From Terasakiella sp. SH-1 (GTDB lineage: Bacteria; Pseudomonadota; Alphaproteobacteria; Rhodospirillales; Terasakiellaceae), in NCBI RefSeq assembly GCF_004564135.1, contig NZ_CP038255.1, positions 2,777,501 to 2,841,500 of the forward strand: a DNA stretch of 64,000 nt. The letters are read 5' to 3'. The notes below the pieces were generated by a model. That model made no database searches. It was given only the letters and a program-made list of their open reading frames with translations, and was not told the DNA's origin. Positions 34,886-42,825 of the stretch are shown here, piece by piece. Position numbers and translations under genes: made by a program. Each line of letters opens with the position of its first letter. Positions within the stretch are counted from its first letter, which is position 1.

Positions 34886-36432
34886 TGCGTAATCCCTTTC
34901 TTTGCCAAGGCATTCAGGGCAGAGGCCGCAATAGCACTGCCACCACGTTTGCCGCGCAAGGTAATATAGGGCACATCGATATCTTCGGCCAAGGCAATCA
35001 GGGTTTCTTTTGACTCCATCGCGCCGACAAATCCGACAGGACACGCCACGATCAAGGCAGGCTTGGCAAAGCGCCCATCCAGAATACCCTGGATCAAATG
35101 GAACAGAGCTGTCGGTGCATTACCGATGACGACAACAGAGCCTTCCAGCCAGTCCCCCCAAAATTCCACGGCTGCGGCAGAACGGGTTGTGCCCAGTTCT
35201 TCGGCCTTGGCAGGGGTGCGCGCATCATTGAGGGTACAAACCACCGGATTATGATGGGCCAGACGTTTGCGAATAATGCCGTGAGACACCATTTCCACAT
35301 CCACCAAAATGGGACAGCCACTTTCCAGTGCCTCACGCCCCTTGGTCGCCGCCTCTTCACTGTAAGAAATATCCACGCCTACATCCACATCACCGCACGC
35401 ATGGATCATGCGAATGGCGACTTCGCGCATTTCTTCTTCGAAACCGGAAACGTCGATATCCTGTTCAATCAACTGCTGGGATTTGCGATAGATATCATTG
35501 GGCAAGCGGATATAGCTATTGAGCCATTCCAGCGCCTGATCCTTTTCGCTTTTACCCACACCGAGAACCCAGCCTTCTTCACCGATTACAGTGACGCGTT
35601 CTTCTTCTGTGAGATTTTCATCCCCGCTAAAGAGCGCGGCCAGTTCCCCGATTTGATCCAGCTCACCATAATGACGCGCCATGGTACGCACCTGAACCGC
35701 ATCCTTGGGCAATTCGGCCATAGACTGAACCTTGATTTGTGACGGGTAAATTTCAGCGAGGGTAACTTCGCCTAAATTATCCGCGGACAAGCCTGTTTCA
35801 AACGGCCAGACCTTAACGTAACCGTCTAACCACGGATGGTGGCGAAGGCGTTGCAAATGGGCAATCCCCATCATGGTTTGCGACCCAACACAGCCTGTAC
35901 CCAACAACTGCCACACAGGTTTCACCCCGGAAATGCGCTGTTCACACAACCGCATCTCATTGGTCAGCGGGTTCATATAAGGTTTCTTGCTTTCCAGAAA
36001 CTGGGTTTGCTGCGCCTTGGGACATCCCCAAAACGGGCCTGTCGTGCCGGAAATTTGCTTATTCAAATCAGCGGCCACAGCAAAGCGGTTGTTGTGATTA
36101 TCCGCCCCATCCTTGATGCGTGCGGCCAGTTCTTTCCACACCCCGGCCCAGCTTTGATCTTTCAGACCCAAACTTGCGGCAAAATCTTTCGGATAACCAA
36201 AGGCGAAATCACAGCCGACCAACACTTTTAGACCACGCGCCACCTGATCATTGAGCAGGTCCGCCAATTCCGTCATAGCGGCCTCGCGGGTCGATGGATT
36301 TTTCAGTGCCACTTCCGTCAGCTTGGAGCCACGGCGTTCAATCAGACAATACCAGATACTGTCCGCCCCCATCTTCGGTGTGGAAGCAGCCGACCAGTCA
36401 ACCATGATGTAGCTGTCAAAAAGGTGTGTCAT
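34882..36432 (-). CDS. cobH: precorrin-8X methylmutase with unusual N-terminal domain
   Basis: A 516-residue protein. Residues from about 300 to 516 are CobH/CbiC: 'IRLPNDIYRKSQQLIEQDID', the catalytic histidine in 'IRMIHACGDVDV', 'PILVDVEMVSHGI', 'GNAPTALFHLIQGI' and 'PVGFVGAMESKETLI'. It shifts the C11 methyl to C12 to give hydrogenobyrinate or cobyrinate. The first ~290 residues are an extra domain starting 'FDSYIMVDWSAASTPKMGADSIW', with 'VLVGCDFAFGYPKDFAASL' and 'FWGCPKAQQ'. The acidic 'VDWS' and 'GCDFAFGYP' strands suggest an RNase H/DUF429-like fold, but its role is unknown. Confidence 0.9.
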   Translation of the reverse strand: MTHLFDSYIMVDWSAASTPKMGADSIWYCLIERRGSKLTEVALKNPSTREAAMTELADLLNDQVARGLKVLVGCDFAFGYPKDFAASLGLKDQSWAGVWKELAARIKDGADNHNNRFAVAADLNKQISGTTGPFWGCPKAQQTQFLESKKPYMNPLTNEMRLCEQRISGVKPVWQLLGTGCVGSQTMMGIAHLQRLRHHPWLDGYVKVWPFETGLSADNLGEVTLAEIYPSQIKVQSMAELPKDAVQVRTMARHYGELDQIGELAALFSGDENLTEEERVTVIGEEGWVLGVGKSEKDQALEWLNSYIRLPNDIYRKSQQLIEQDIDVSGFEEEMREVAIRMIHACGDVDVGVDISYSEEAATKGREALESGCPILVDVEMVSHGIIRKRLAHHNPVVCTLNDARTPAKAEELGTTRSAAAVEFWGDWLEGSVVVIGNAPTALFHLIQGILDGRFAKPALIVACPVGFVGAMESKETLIALAEDIDVPYITLRGKRGGSAIAASALNALAKKGITQ

Positions 36433-36442
36433 AACCTAAACT

Positions 36443-36508
36443 GTCATCCTCGCGAATGCGGGGATCTTTTATATACGGATAAAGATCCCCGATCACGTCG
36501 GGGATGAC
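36443..36508. repeat. dispersed double-hairpin repeat, copy C (inside the cobalamin operon)
   Basis: Starts GTCATCCTCGCGAATGCGGG and ends ATCCCCGATCACGTCGGGGA followed by TGAC. It fills most of the 89-bp gap between cbiX and the cobH fusion, so the operon transcript would carry its hairpins. Confidence 0.82.
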
Positions 36509-36521
36509 GCCCTAATTGGGG

Positions 36522-37484
36522 TTACTTCTCATCCCCATGATGGTGATGATGGTGGTGACCATGATCATGACCGTGGTGGTGGTGATGGCCGTGTTCCCCA
36601 TCGGTACCAATGCCCATCACATGATGGTGGTGACCAACCTGAGCCGTGCCCACTTCACCTTCATAGCCGATGATCTGTTCACGATATTTACAGAGCTGAC
36701 AGTTCATGTCGTTGCCACCGTTGAGCATCTCTTCCACACGATCCACAAAGGTATCAATCACCAGCGGGTGATCTTTCAGATAACCTGCTTTGACAAATTC
36801 AATATCAGAATGGTTCGCCGCCACTTCATCAGTTTGTGTGTAAATGCGATCCACCAGAATGCCTGTAAACAGGAAGTAAGGGATCACAAGGATACGTTTG
36901 TATCCCAACTTGGCGGCATGCTCCAAACCTTCGGGCACACGCGGGAATGCCACGCCGGAATAACAAACTTCGCCCCAGCCAAAGCCCATACCTTCCCACA
37001 ACATGCGCATCACCTTGGACACGTTGGAATTGGCATCACTATCATTGGTGCCACGACCGACAACCATCAACAAGGTATCTTTGCGTTCCACCTTATCCAC
37101 GCAAGCGGCTTCAGCTTCTTCAATACGTTGCTTACAGACTTCAAGAAGGCGGCGATCAATAGCAAGTTCGCGGCCAAAACGCACATCGATTTCTTCATTT
37201 TCTGCGGCAAAGTTATTTACTTCGCTCGGCAAATCATTTTTCACATGACCTGCGGCAAACAACATGCCCGGTACACACAGAATTTGTTTTGCGCCACGTT
37301 CTTTCAGCTTGTCCAGCCCGGTGCGAATGATCGGTGTGGCAAATTCCAGAAAGCCGCTTTCCACATCGCGATCAGGGAAACGTTCGCGCAGGTTTTTGGC
37401 CAGCAGATTAAATTCTTCAACAGCATTGTCATCACGGCTACCGTGACCACAGATCATAATTGCAGGTGTATCGGACATGGACAT
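36522..37484 (-). CDS. cbiX: sirohydrochlorin cobaltochelatase CbiX, long form with His-rich tail
   Basis: A 320-residue two-domain chelatase that inserts cobalt into sirohydrochlorin. The first half has the metal-binding His of 'IMICGHGSRDDNAVEEF' and 'CVPGMLFAAGHVKNDLP'; the second repeats the fold ('LLMVVGRGTNDSDANSN', 'VIPYFLFTGILVDRIY'). The C-terminus carries an M-x-C-x2-C motif (MNCQLCKYR), linked to an Fe-S centre in long CbiX proteins, and then a tail in which roughly half the last 45 residues are histidine, probably holding or buffering cobalt. First gene of the cobalamin cluster and the committing step of the early-cobalt route. Confidence 0.94.
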   Translation of the reverse strand: MSMSDTPAIMICGHGSRDDNAVEEFNLLAKNLRERFPDRDVESGFLEFATPIIRTGLDKLKERGAKQILCVPGMLFAAGHVKNDLPSEVNNFAAENEEIDVRFGRELAIDRRLLEVCKQRIEEAEAACVDKVERKDTLLMVVGRGTNDSDANSNVSKVMRMLWEGMGFGWGEVCYSGVAFPRVPEGLEHAAKLGYKRILVIPYFLFTGILVDRIYTQTDEVAANHSDIEFVKAGYLKDHPLVIDTFVDRVEEMLNGGNDMNCQLCKYREQIIGYEGEVGTAQVGHHHHVMGIGTDGEHGHHHHHGHDHGHHHHHHHGDEK

Positions 37485-37631
37485 AAATCTCTTACTCAGT
37501 GGGTGTTTTGCCTTACAGCATCAAACGAAAGGCCCTGCCTGAAAGCATCGGGCCGCCTGTTCCCTGTCATGTAGCCGTTTGCCAGACAAAGAGCAAGGAG
37601 ATTGTTGGTCAGGAGAACAAATGTCCCCACT

Positions 37632-37697
37632 GTCGTCCTCGCACATACGGGGACCTTTATCACATGGATAGAGATTCCCAATCGAGTTGGGAATGAC
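37632..37697. repeat. dispersed double-hairpin repeat, copy D
   Basis: Starts GTCGTCCTCGCACATACGGG and ends GATTCCCAATCGAGTTGGGA followed by ATGAC. It lies directly after the Lon-like protease stop, upstream of cbiX, and may act as a terminator between them. The remaining 130 bp up to cbiX contain no convincing riboswitch. Confidence 0.8.
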
Positions 37698-37704
37698 TTG
37701 TTTT

Positions 37705-40110
37705 TTAACGATCCGCCGCATGGGCCATTTCAAACCAGCGCCGGGTAAAAGCCATCAGGCGTACCGCCGCCAGGCGATTAATCGTTCCAATGGGATATTG
37801 CCTTTTTTCATCCAGCTCCCCGGCAGGTACTCCTGTGAGGATTTCAATCCCCTGATCAATGGTTTCCACCGGATAGATATGAAAATCGCCGCGCTCACAC
37901 GCATCCACCACATCAGCGCGCAACATCAGATGTTTGACATTATCTTTCGGGATCAAGACGCCTTGTTCCCCATTAAGCCCACGGGCCATACAAACATCAA
38001 AGAACCCTTCGATCTTTTCATTCACCCCGCCAATGGCTTGCACGTGACCATATTGATCCACCGATCCGGTCACCGCCAGCGATTGCTTGATCGGCACATC
38101 AGCCAAGGCTGACAGCAAGCTGTAAAGCTCAGTTGATGAGGCACTATCGCCATCAATGTTGGAATAAGACTGTTCAAACACGATATTGGCGGTCAAAGAC
38201 AGTGGGCGGTCTTTGGCAAACCGATGGGCCAAAAAGGAGGTCAGGATCAACACCCCCTTGGAATGAAGCGGACCGCTTAGGGCAACTTCGCGTTCAATAT
38301 TAACAATCTCGCCACGGCCCATGCGCACCGTACAGGAAATACGTGACGGACGGCCAAACATGAAATGATCAAGCTGTAAAACCGCCAACCCGTTGATCTG
38401 GCCGACAACCTCACCTTCTGTGTCAATATGAATGGTGCCACGATGAATTTCATCCAGAATGCGTTCGCGGATACGGTCAGAGCGATAGATTTTCGCATCA
38501 ATGGCCTGCTCCACATGGGCTTTGGCAATAACTTTTTGCCCATCTTCGCGGGCCCAATAATCCGCCTCGCGCACCAGATCAACGATGGAGGCCATATGGG
38601 TGGTGAGCCGTTCCACATCTTCACACAAGCGTGAACCATGTTCGACCACACGCGCCACCCCGGATGGATCAAGCGGGCTTAACCCTTCCTGCTGCACCAA
38701 GGTCCCAATCAGGCGGGCATAAGTCTGTATTGTCTCATCACTACGTTCCATCTGATCATCAAAATCTGCCGCGACCTTAAACAGCTCATGAAAATCCGGG
38801 TCCAAGTGATTGAGCATATAATACAGGTAGGCATCGCCCAAAAGCACCACCTTGATATCCAGGGGAATGGGTTCTGGTTCCAACATCATGGTAGAACCTA
38901 ATCCATAACTTTCCGCAGCCGATTCAATGCGGATGGATTGGGCATTTAAAATCCGTTTCAAAGCTTCCCAGGCAAAAGGCTGCATCAACAGCTTATGCAC
39001 ATCCAGCACCAAATACCCCCCATTGGCCTGATGCAAGGCCCCGGATTTAATCAGGGTAAAGTCTGTCACCTGCGTACCGTATGTGGCAATACTTTCAATA
39101 CGCCCCACCACATTGGGTAAGGTGGGATGATCTTCTTCTACAATCGGTGCACCACAGCCATCAGCGCAATTATCAACAATCACATTAACCGAAAAGCGTC
39201 TGAAATCTTTTGGCTTTGCCCCTAAGATTGCCAAGCCCGCAGCCTCTTGCCCCTGTTCTTGCGGCAAAAAGTCATCAGCGGTTTCAATAACATCTTCTTC
39301 CACATCATCGAGATAAGCCTGCACCAGCTGATGATCTTCATAAGTCTTGCGCAGCTCGTTAATCTGATGTTCTACCGCAAACTGGGTCACTTCGCGGTTT
39401 AACTCACGTACGCTCAGGCGATATTCCTTTTCCATGCGTGGCAAGTCTTCAACAATCTGTGCCAGCTCACCTTCTAATTCATCAATGGCGCTCTTGCGGG
39501 CCTCCTGATCTTCTTCACTCAGTGCCTGAAATTCTTCCGGCTTTAAAATCGCCCCATCTTTTAACGGCACAAGGGCAAAGCCTGTCGGGGTGCGCAATAA
39601 ACCGACATTTTTCTTTTCCCCACGTTCGCGAAAATCACCGAACGCTTTTTCCTGAATTTCTTTATATTTTTGTTCCAGACTATCGCGACGTTGGCGATAT
39701 TCTTCTTGCTCAAACGCCTGGGGGATAGTCGCCTTAAGATCATCAACCAGCTGATCCATGGCATTGGCAAAACCACGCGCTTGGCCCGGGGGAAAGGAAA
39801 TGGCCTTGGGCTTGTGGGGCAAGGTGAAATTATTGACATAAACCCAATCATTGGGCACGGCGCGATCGTGCGCTTTTTCTTTGAGCAAGCGCAAGACAAG
39901 GGAGCTTTTGCCTGTACCACGCGGACCAAAGGCAAACAGGTTATAGCCCAGACCTTTCATGCCAATAGCAAATTTAGCCGCGGCCAATGCACGATCTTGA
40001 CCGACAAATTTATCCAGTTCTTTCAAGTCAGCCGTGGTCTTGAAATCAAACTGTTTTGGATCACAAACTCGATAGAGGTCTTTACGTTTTAACGCCTTAA
40101 CAACACTCAT
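37705..40110 (-). CDS. Lon-like ATP-dependent protease (AAA_32/S16, LonB-like)
   Basis: An 801-residue protein. Walker A is 'AFGPRGTGKSSLVLRLL' near residue 60; a long coiled-coil insertion (about 130-290) interrupts the AAA region. The second half carries the S16 protease domain with catalytic Ser in 'IDGDSASSTELYSLL' and Lys in 'AIGGVNEKIEGFFDVC'. This is the YcbZ/LonB-like family of bacterial proteases, distinct from housekeeping Lon; substrates are unknown. The ATG at 40110 has a near-perfect AAAGGAGG 6-7 bases upstream, which rules out the longer frame. It is divergent from phhB. Confidence 0.9.
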   Translation of the reverse strand: MSVVKALKRKDLYRVCDPKQFDFKTTADLKELDKFVGQDRALAAAKFAIGMKGLGYNLFAFGPRGTGKSSLVLRLLKEKAHDRAVPNDWVYVNNFTLPHKPKAISFPPGQARGFANAMDQLVDDLKATIPQAFEQEEYRQRRDSLEQKYKEIQEKAFGDFRERGEKKNVGLLRTPTGFALVPLKDGAILKPEEFQALSEEDQEARKSAIDELEGELAQIVEDLPRMEKEYRLSVRELNREVTQFAVEHQINELRKTYEDHQLVQAYLDDVEEDVIETADDFLPQEQGQEAAGLAILGAKPKDFRRFSVNVIVDNCADGCGAPIVEEDHPTLPNVVGRIESIATYGTQVTDFTLIKSGALHQANGGYLVLDVHKLLMQPFAWEALKRILNAQSIRIESAAESYGLGSTMMLEPEPIPLDIKVVLLGDAYLYYMLNHLDPDFHELFKVAADFDDQMERSDETIQTYARLIGTLVQQEGLSPLDPSGVARVVEHGSRLCEDVERLTTHMASIVDLVREADYWAREDGQKVIAKAHVEQAIDAKIYRSDRIRERILDEIHRGTIHIDTEGEVVGQINGLAVLQLDHFMFGRPSRISCTVRMGRGEIVNIEREVALSGPLHSKGVLILTSFLAHRFAKDRPLSLTANIVFEQSYSNIDGDSASSTELYSLLSALADVPIKQSLAVTGSVDQYGHVQAIGGVNEKIEGFFDVCMARGLNGEQGVLIPKDNVKHLMLRADVVDACERGDFHIYPVETIDQGIEILTGVPAGELDEKRQYPIGTINRLAAVRLMAFTRRWFEMAHAADR

Positions 40111-40228
40111 CGCCCCCTCCTTTGAATTCAGGTTGTCCAGACACAAAGGTTTGTTTTTATAGGGATATTGTACTCTCTTTTTGGAAAAACTCAAAGCTTC
40201 CCTATATTAAGGATAAGGAGGCCCCATC

Positions 40229-40489
40229 ATGATCGACATTTCACAACTTCCCCACTGGCAGGCTGTTGAAGGCCGCGATGCCATCACCCGTACCTTTACC
40301 TTTAAAAACTTTATGGAAGCCTTTGCCTTTATGACCCAGGTCGCCCTAAAGGCTGAAAAAATGAATCATCACCCGGAATGGTTCAATGTATATAACCGTG
40401 TCGAGGTCACACTGACCACCCATGATAGTGGCGGGGTCAGTGAAAAAGATATTAAACTGGCACAATTTATGGACGGGATTTCGCCCTAA
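40229..40489 (+). CDS. phhB: pterin-4-alpha-carbinolamine dehydratase
   Basis: An 86-residue PCD/DCoH protein with the active-site motif '[26 protein letters not shown]'. It dehydrates the 4a-hydroxytetrahydropterin formed by aromatic amino acid hydroxylases and in some bacteria acts in molybdopterin or folate metabolism. No phenylalanine hydroxylase gene is visible nearby. An AAGGAGG ribosome-binding site precedes the ATG. The stop overlaps that of the convergent small gene. Confidence 0.94.
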   Translation: MIDISQLPHWQAVEGRDAITRTFTFKNFMEAFAFMTQVALKAEKMNHHPEWFNVYNRVEVTLTTHDSGGVSEKDIKLAQFMDGISP

Positions 40490-40779
40490 TCCCCAATAAA
40501 GACAATCCAGGCTTCAACCGCCTGAAAGAAAATATTGCGGCTGATTTGTTGGCTTTGGTCTCCCCCTTCCAGCGCGGTGATCGTCACAAACTTATCGTCA
40601 AAACTGACCGTATAGGCATTGGCGGTCCGTTCACCATGCTTGCGTTCCAGAAACTGCAACAACTCGACAGCAGCTTCTTTATCATCCTGCACATCACTTT
40701 CAAGAAAGTCAGCTAAAATCGCCAGCTCCTCACCAGCTGATGCACGAGGGTCATTATTTTCATCACGATAGAGTTTCAT
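40486..40779 (-). CDS. small acidic protein, candidate EndoU immunity protein
   Basis: A 97-residue acidic cytoplasmic protein with no signal peptide. Features are '[26 protein letters not shown]' (helical), '[15 protein letters not shown]' (strands) and a C-terminal helix '[12 protein letters not shown]'. Its ATG shares one base with the stop of the exported EndoU-like nuclease (TAATG), so both are made from one message in coupled fashion. Small, acidic and downstream of a secreted nuclease is the usual form of an immunity gene, so this is inferred. It faintly recalls the UPF0231/YacL pattern, but I cannot confirm that. Confidence 0.6.
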   Translation of the reverse strand: MKLYRDENNDPRASAGEELAILADFLESDVQDDKEAAVELLQFLERKHGERTANAYTVSFDDKFVTITALEGGDQSQQISRNIFFQAVEAWIVFIGD

Positions 40780-41330
40780 TATCTGTCTTTCCTATAAATC
40801 GGATAAGCGGTGTTAATCGCCCCATCCGGGCATGTTGCCGTCCCGCCTTTGGGACACAACCAACCTTCAATGGTGAAACCGATGGTACTGCGCCCGCGCC
40901 ATTTGCCGCGTTTATCAATCCTGGACCCTTTATAGGCAAATAAAATCTGATCAACCACCTGCTTTTTGCTCAGTTGATCCGGAAAAAATGAAGAAAAAGC
41001 CTTACTGCGCCACACATCACGTTTTGCATCATAAATTTCCACCCGTGCGGTATAAACCCCTACCCGGTTCGGCCCGGATATGATCCCATCAACCTCGGCA
41101 TGTTCCGGGTCACGACCAAAGGGACGGGCATGATAGCCCACAGGGCGTCCCTTTTTATTGATTTCCCCTTCAAAAATATGGGTGATGTTAATGGAAGGTT
41201 CAGTATCACTCCAATCAGCAGCCCAAGCAATTGGGGAAAAACAACATAAGAGAAAAGCAGCTTGCCAACCAAGCCGTGCTGCGCGTATGGTTTTATGAGG
41301 AAATAATAAAAGATTTAAAGGCGTACTCAT
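40779..41330 (-). CDS. exported EndoU-type endoribonuclease (candidate toxin)
   Basis: A 183-residue protein. A signal peptide (about 1-37, ending 'FSPIAWA') leads to a domain with all landmarks of bacterial EndoU nucleases: 'HIFEGEINKKGRPVGYHARP' with the two catalytic histidines (51 and 67), 'DGIISGPNRVGVYTARVEIYD', 'SSFFPDQLSKKQVVDQI', 'GFTIEGWL' and the closing 'INTAYPIY'. In known systems such domains are C-terminal toxins of CdiA or polymorphic secreted proteins that cut RNA; here the domain stands alone behind a Sec signal. The ATG at 41330 is preferred over a frame reaching 41480. It overlaps the start of the divergent small membrane gene and is coupled to the downstream small gene. 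Confidence 0.78.
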   Translation of the reverse strand: MSTPLNLLLFPHKTIRAARLGWQAAFLLCCFSPIAWAADWSDTEPSINITHIFEGEINKKGRPVGYHARPFGRDPEHAEVDGIISGPNRVGVYTARVEIYDAKRDVWRSKAFSSFFPDQLSKKQVVDQILFAYKGSRIDKRGKWRGRSTIGFTIEGWLCPKGGTATCPDGAINTAYPIYRKDR

Positions 41331-41490
41331 GGATATCATCCGCATCATCATTGCTATTTTCATTCCCCCATTGGCGGCCTTTTTGACCGTGGGGATCGGT
41401 TTGCACTTCTGGCTCAACCTGATCCTGACGATCTTCTTCTTCGTCCCTGGTATGATCCATGCTTTATGGCTGGTGGTCAAAAATAAATAA
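41329..41490 (+). CDS. Pmp3/YqaE-like small membrane protein
   Basis: A 53-residue protein, 'MDIIRIIIAIFIPPLAAFLT' followed by 'VGIGLHFWLNLILTIFFFVP' and 'GMIHALWLVVKNK'. It shows the two-helix Pmp3/UPF0057 pattern: first helix with a PP motif, a short polar turn, second helix ending PGxIHALW. Such proteolipids affect membrane potential and salt or stress tolerance in yeast and plants; bacterial roles are little known. AAAGG lies 7 bases before the ATG. Its start codon overlaps, head to head, the proposed start of the EndoU gene on the other strand by two bases, so at least one of the promoters must lie in the other gene. Confidence 0.85.
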   Translation: MDIIRIIIAIFIPPLAAFLTVGIGLHFWLNLILTIFFFVPGMIHALWLVVKNK

Positions 41491-41491
41491 T

Positions 41492-41531
41492 AAAAAAAGC
41501 GGCCCTTTCCTAAAAAGAGGCCGCTTTTTTT
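41492..41531. terminator. bidirectional terminator between Pmp3-like gene and folD
   Basis: AAAAAAAGCGGCC pairs with GGCCGCTTTTTTT across a 14-base loop. T-runs on both strands follow the GC-rich stem, so it can end both the + strand Pmp3-like transcript and the - strand folD transcript. Confidence 0.85.
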
Positions 41532-41542
41532 AATCCATTCTC

Positions 41543-41600
41543 GTCATTCCCGACTTGATCGGGAATCCAGCTAGATCATCGGATCAAGCCCGATGATGAC
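41543..41600. repeat. dispersed repeat, copy E
   Basis: Starts GTCATTCCCGACTTGATCGG and ends GGATCAAGCCCGATGATGAC. It shares the GTCATYC/GRTGAC ends with the other copies, and 'CCAGCTAGA' with copy F, so E and F form a slightly different subgroup. It lies between folD and the bidirectional terminator. Confidence 0.75.
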
Positions 41601-41609
41601 AGTTGAAGC

Positions 41610-42506
41610 TTAATCAATTTTCGGTTCTTCAACCTTATGCTGGCGACACGCCGCTGTCACCGTATTTGCCAGCAAACAGGCAATGGTCATCGGACCAACC
41701 CCACCCGGCACTGGCGTGATGGCACCGGCGACTTCTTTCACTTCTTCGAAATCTACATCACCCACCAACTTGGTCTTGCCGTCTTCTTTTTCAATGCGGT
41801 TAATCCCCACATCAATGACCACAGCCCCCGGCTTGATCCAGTCTTTCTTGATCATTTGTGCACGGCCAACCGCAGCCACCAAAATATCGGCACGACGGCA
41901 TTCTTCTTCAATATCTTGCGTGCGTGAATGAACTGTTGTCACCGTACAGCTTTCATTGAGCAATAAAGCGCCCATAGGCTTACCAACAATATTGGAACGC
42001 CCCACAACAACGGCGCGTTTACCAGACAGACCATCTTCAAAATGATCTTGCAACATCATCAAACAGCCCAGCGGCGTGCAAGGCACCATGGCTTCATCAG
42101 CCCCTGTTGCCAGCAAACCTGTGTTGATCACATGGAAGCCATCCACATCTTTTTCAGGAGCGATGGCCGCAATGACTTTATCTTCGGCAATATGATCCGG
42201 CAGGGGCAGTTGCACGAGAATACCGTGAACTTCCGGGTTTTCATTGAGCCCATGAACCAACGTCAGCAGTTCCTGTTCAGAAATGTCAGGATCACGACGA
42301 TATTCCAATGATTTCATACCGCATTCTTCGGTTTGCTTGACCTTATTGCGTACATAAACCTGGCTTGCCGGGTCTTCCCCCACCAAAACAACAGCCAACC
42401 CCGGTGTGAGGTTTTCATAGTCCTTGAGATACTGAACCTGTTTTGCAACACGGCTACGCACATTTTGTGCAAACAGTTTACCGTCAATGATTTTAGCGTC
42501 AGACAT
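41610..42506 (-). CDS. folD: methylenetetrahydrofolate dehydrogenase/cyclohydrolase
   Basis: A 298-residue bifunctional FolD that converts 5,10-methylene-THF to 10-formyl-THF. The catalytic Tyr and Lys are in '[18 protein letters not shown]', the family signature in '[12 protein letters not shown]', and the NADP site in '[18 protein letters not shown]'. The closing '[20 protein letters not shown]' is diagnostic. Third gene of an overlapping yggT-DUF167-folD operon; its start overlaps the DUF167 stop by 8 bases. Confidence 0.97.
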   Translation of the reverse strand: MSDAKIIDGKLFAQNVRSRVAKQVQYLKDYENLTPGLAVVLVGEDPASQVYVRNKVKQTEECGMKSLEYRRDPDISEQELLTLVHGLNENPEVHGILVQLPLPDHIAEDKVIAAIAPEKDVDGFHVINTGLLATGADEAMVPCTPLGCLMMLQDHFEDGLSGKRAVVVGRSNIVGKPMGALLLNESCTVTTVHSRTQDIEEECRRADILVAAVGRAQMIKKDWIKPGAVVIDVGINRIEKEDGKTKLVGDVDFEEVKEVAGAITPVPGGVGPMTIACLLANTVTAACRQHKVEEPKID

Positions 42507-42825
42507 TGTTCTGCTTCATCCATTCTGTTAGTCGTTGTGTCAGGGCAGTTACATCGCCCCTTAACAACAGGGTTTTGTTCCGGCTGGTTTCACCAGCACG
42601 AATTTCGATATCAGACTTGGCTAATTTCCACTCTTTTGACAAAAGCTTGATCAGCGCAGCATTGGCCTTGCCTTTTTCAGGAACAGCCGTAACGGAAACC
42701 TTGAAGACCCCAGTGCCTTCGGCCTCTTCTTTCCATTCATTGATTGCATTCTTTTTTCCCTTGGGCGTCAGGCGCACACAAACACGTACACCGCCTTCCA
42801 TAGGAACAAAGAGTTTTTCAATCAT
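42499..42825 (-). CDS. DUF167 (YggU) family protein
   Basis: A 108-residue protein with the DUF167 pattern '[16 protein letters not shown]', '[47 protein letters not shown]'-type core (strand-Pro-Lys and AVPexGKAN motifs). No function is established. It is translationally coupled at both ends: ATGA overlap with yggT and 8-base overlap with folD. The yggT-yggU order is widely conserved. Confidence 0.88.
   Translation of the reverse strand: MIEKLFVPMEGGVRVCVRLTPKGKKNAINEWKEEAEGTGVFKVSVTAVPEKGKANAALIKLLSKEWKLAKSDIEIRAGETSRNKTLLLRGDVTALTQRLTEWMKQNNV

Noticed and set aside
34886-35044. 53-codon N-terminal extension of cobL
   Set aside because: The extension is Cys/Arg-rich, lies inside the CobH coding region, and the ATG at 34885 matches the family start and the ATGA coupling.
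36516-37574. 352-codon open frame opposite cbiX
   Set aside because: Overlaps the clearly recognisable CbiX; its runs of Val/Met/Thr are the complement of the histidine codons.
37497-37631. Possible cobalamin riboswitch upstream of cbiX
   Set aside because: On the minus strand there are fragments recalling the core (ACAGGGAA, CTGTAAGG), but the GGTGAAAATCC-like and CCGCNACTGT parts and correct spacing are missing. An Infernal scan with the cobalamin model would decide; a significant hit would overturn this.
41331-41480. 50-codon N-terminal extension of the EndoU gene
   Set aside because: It is antisense to the Pmp3-like gene, rich in Met/Lys, and would bury the signal peptide inside the protein.
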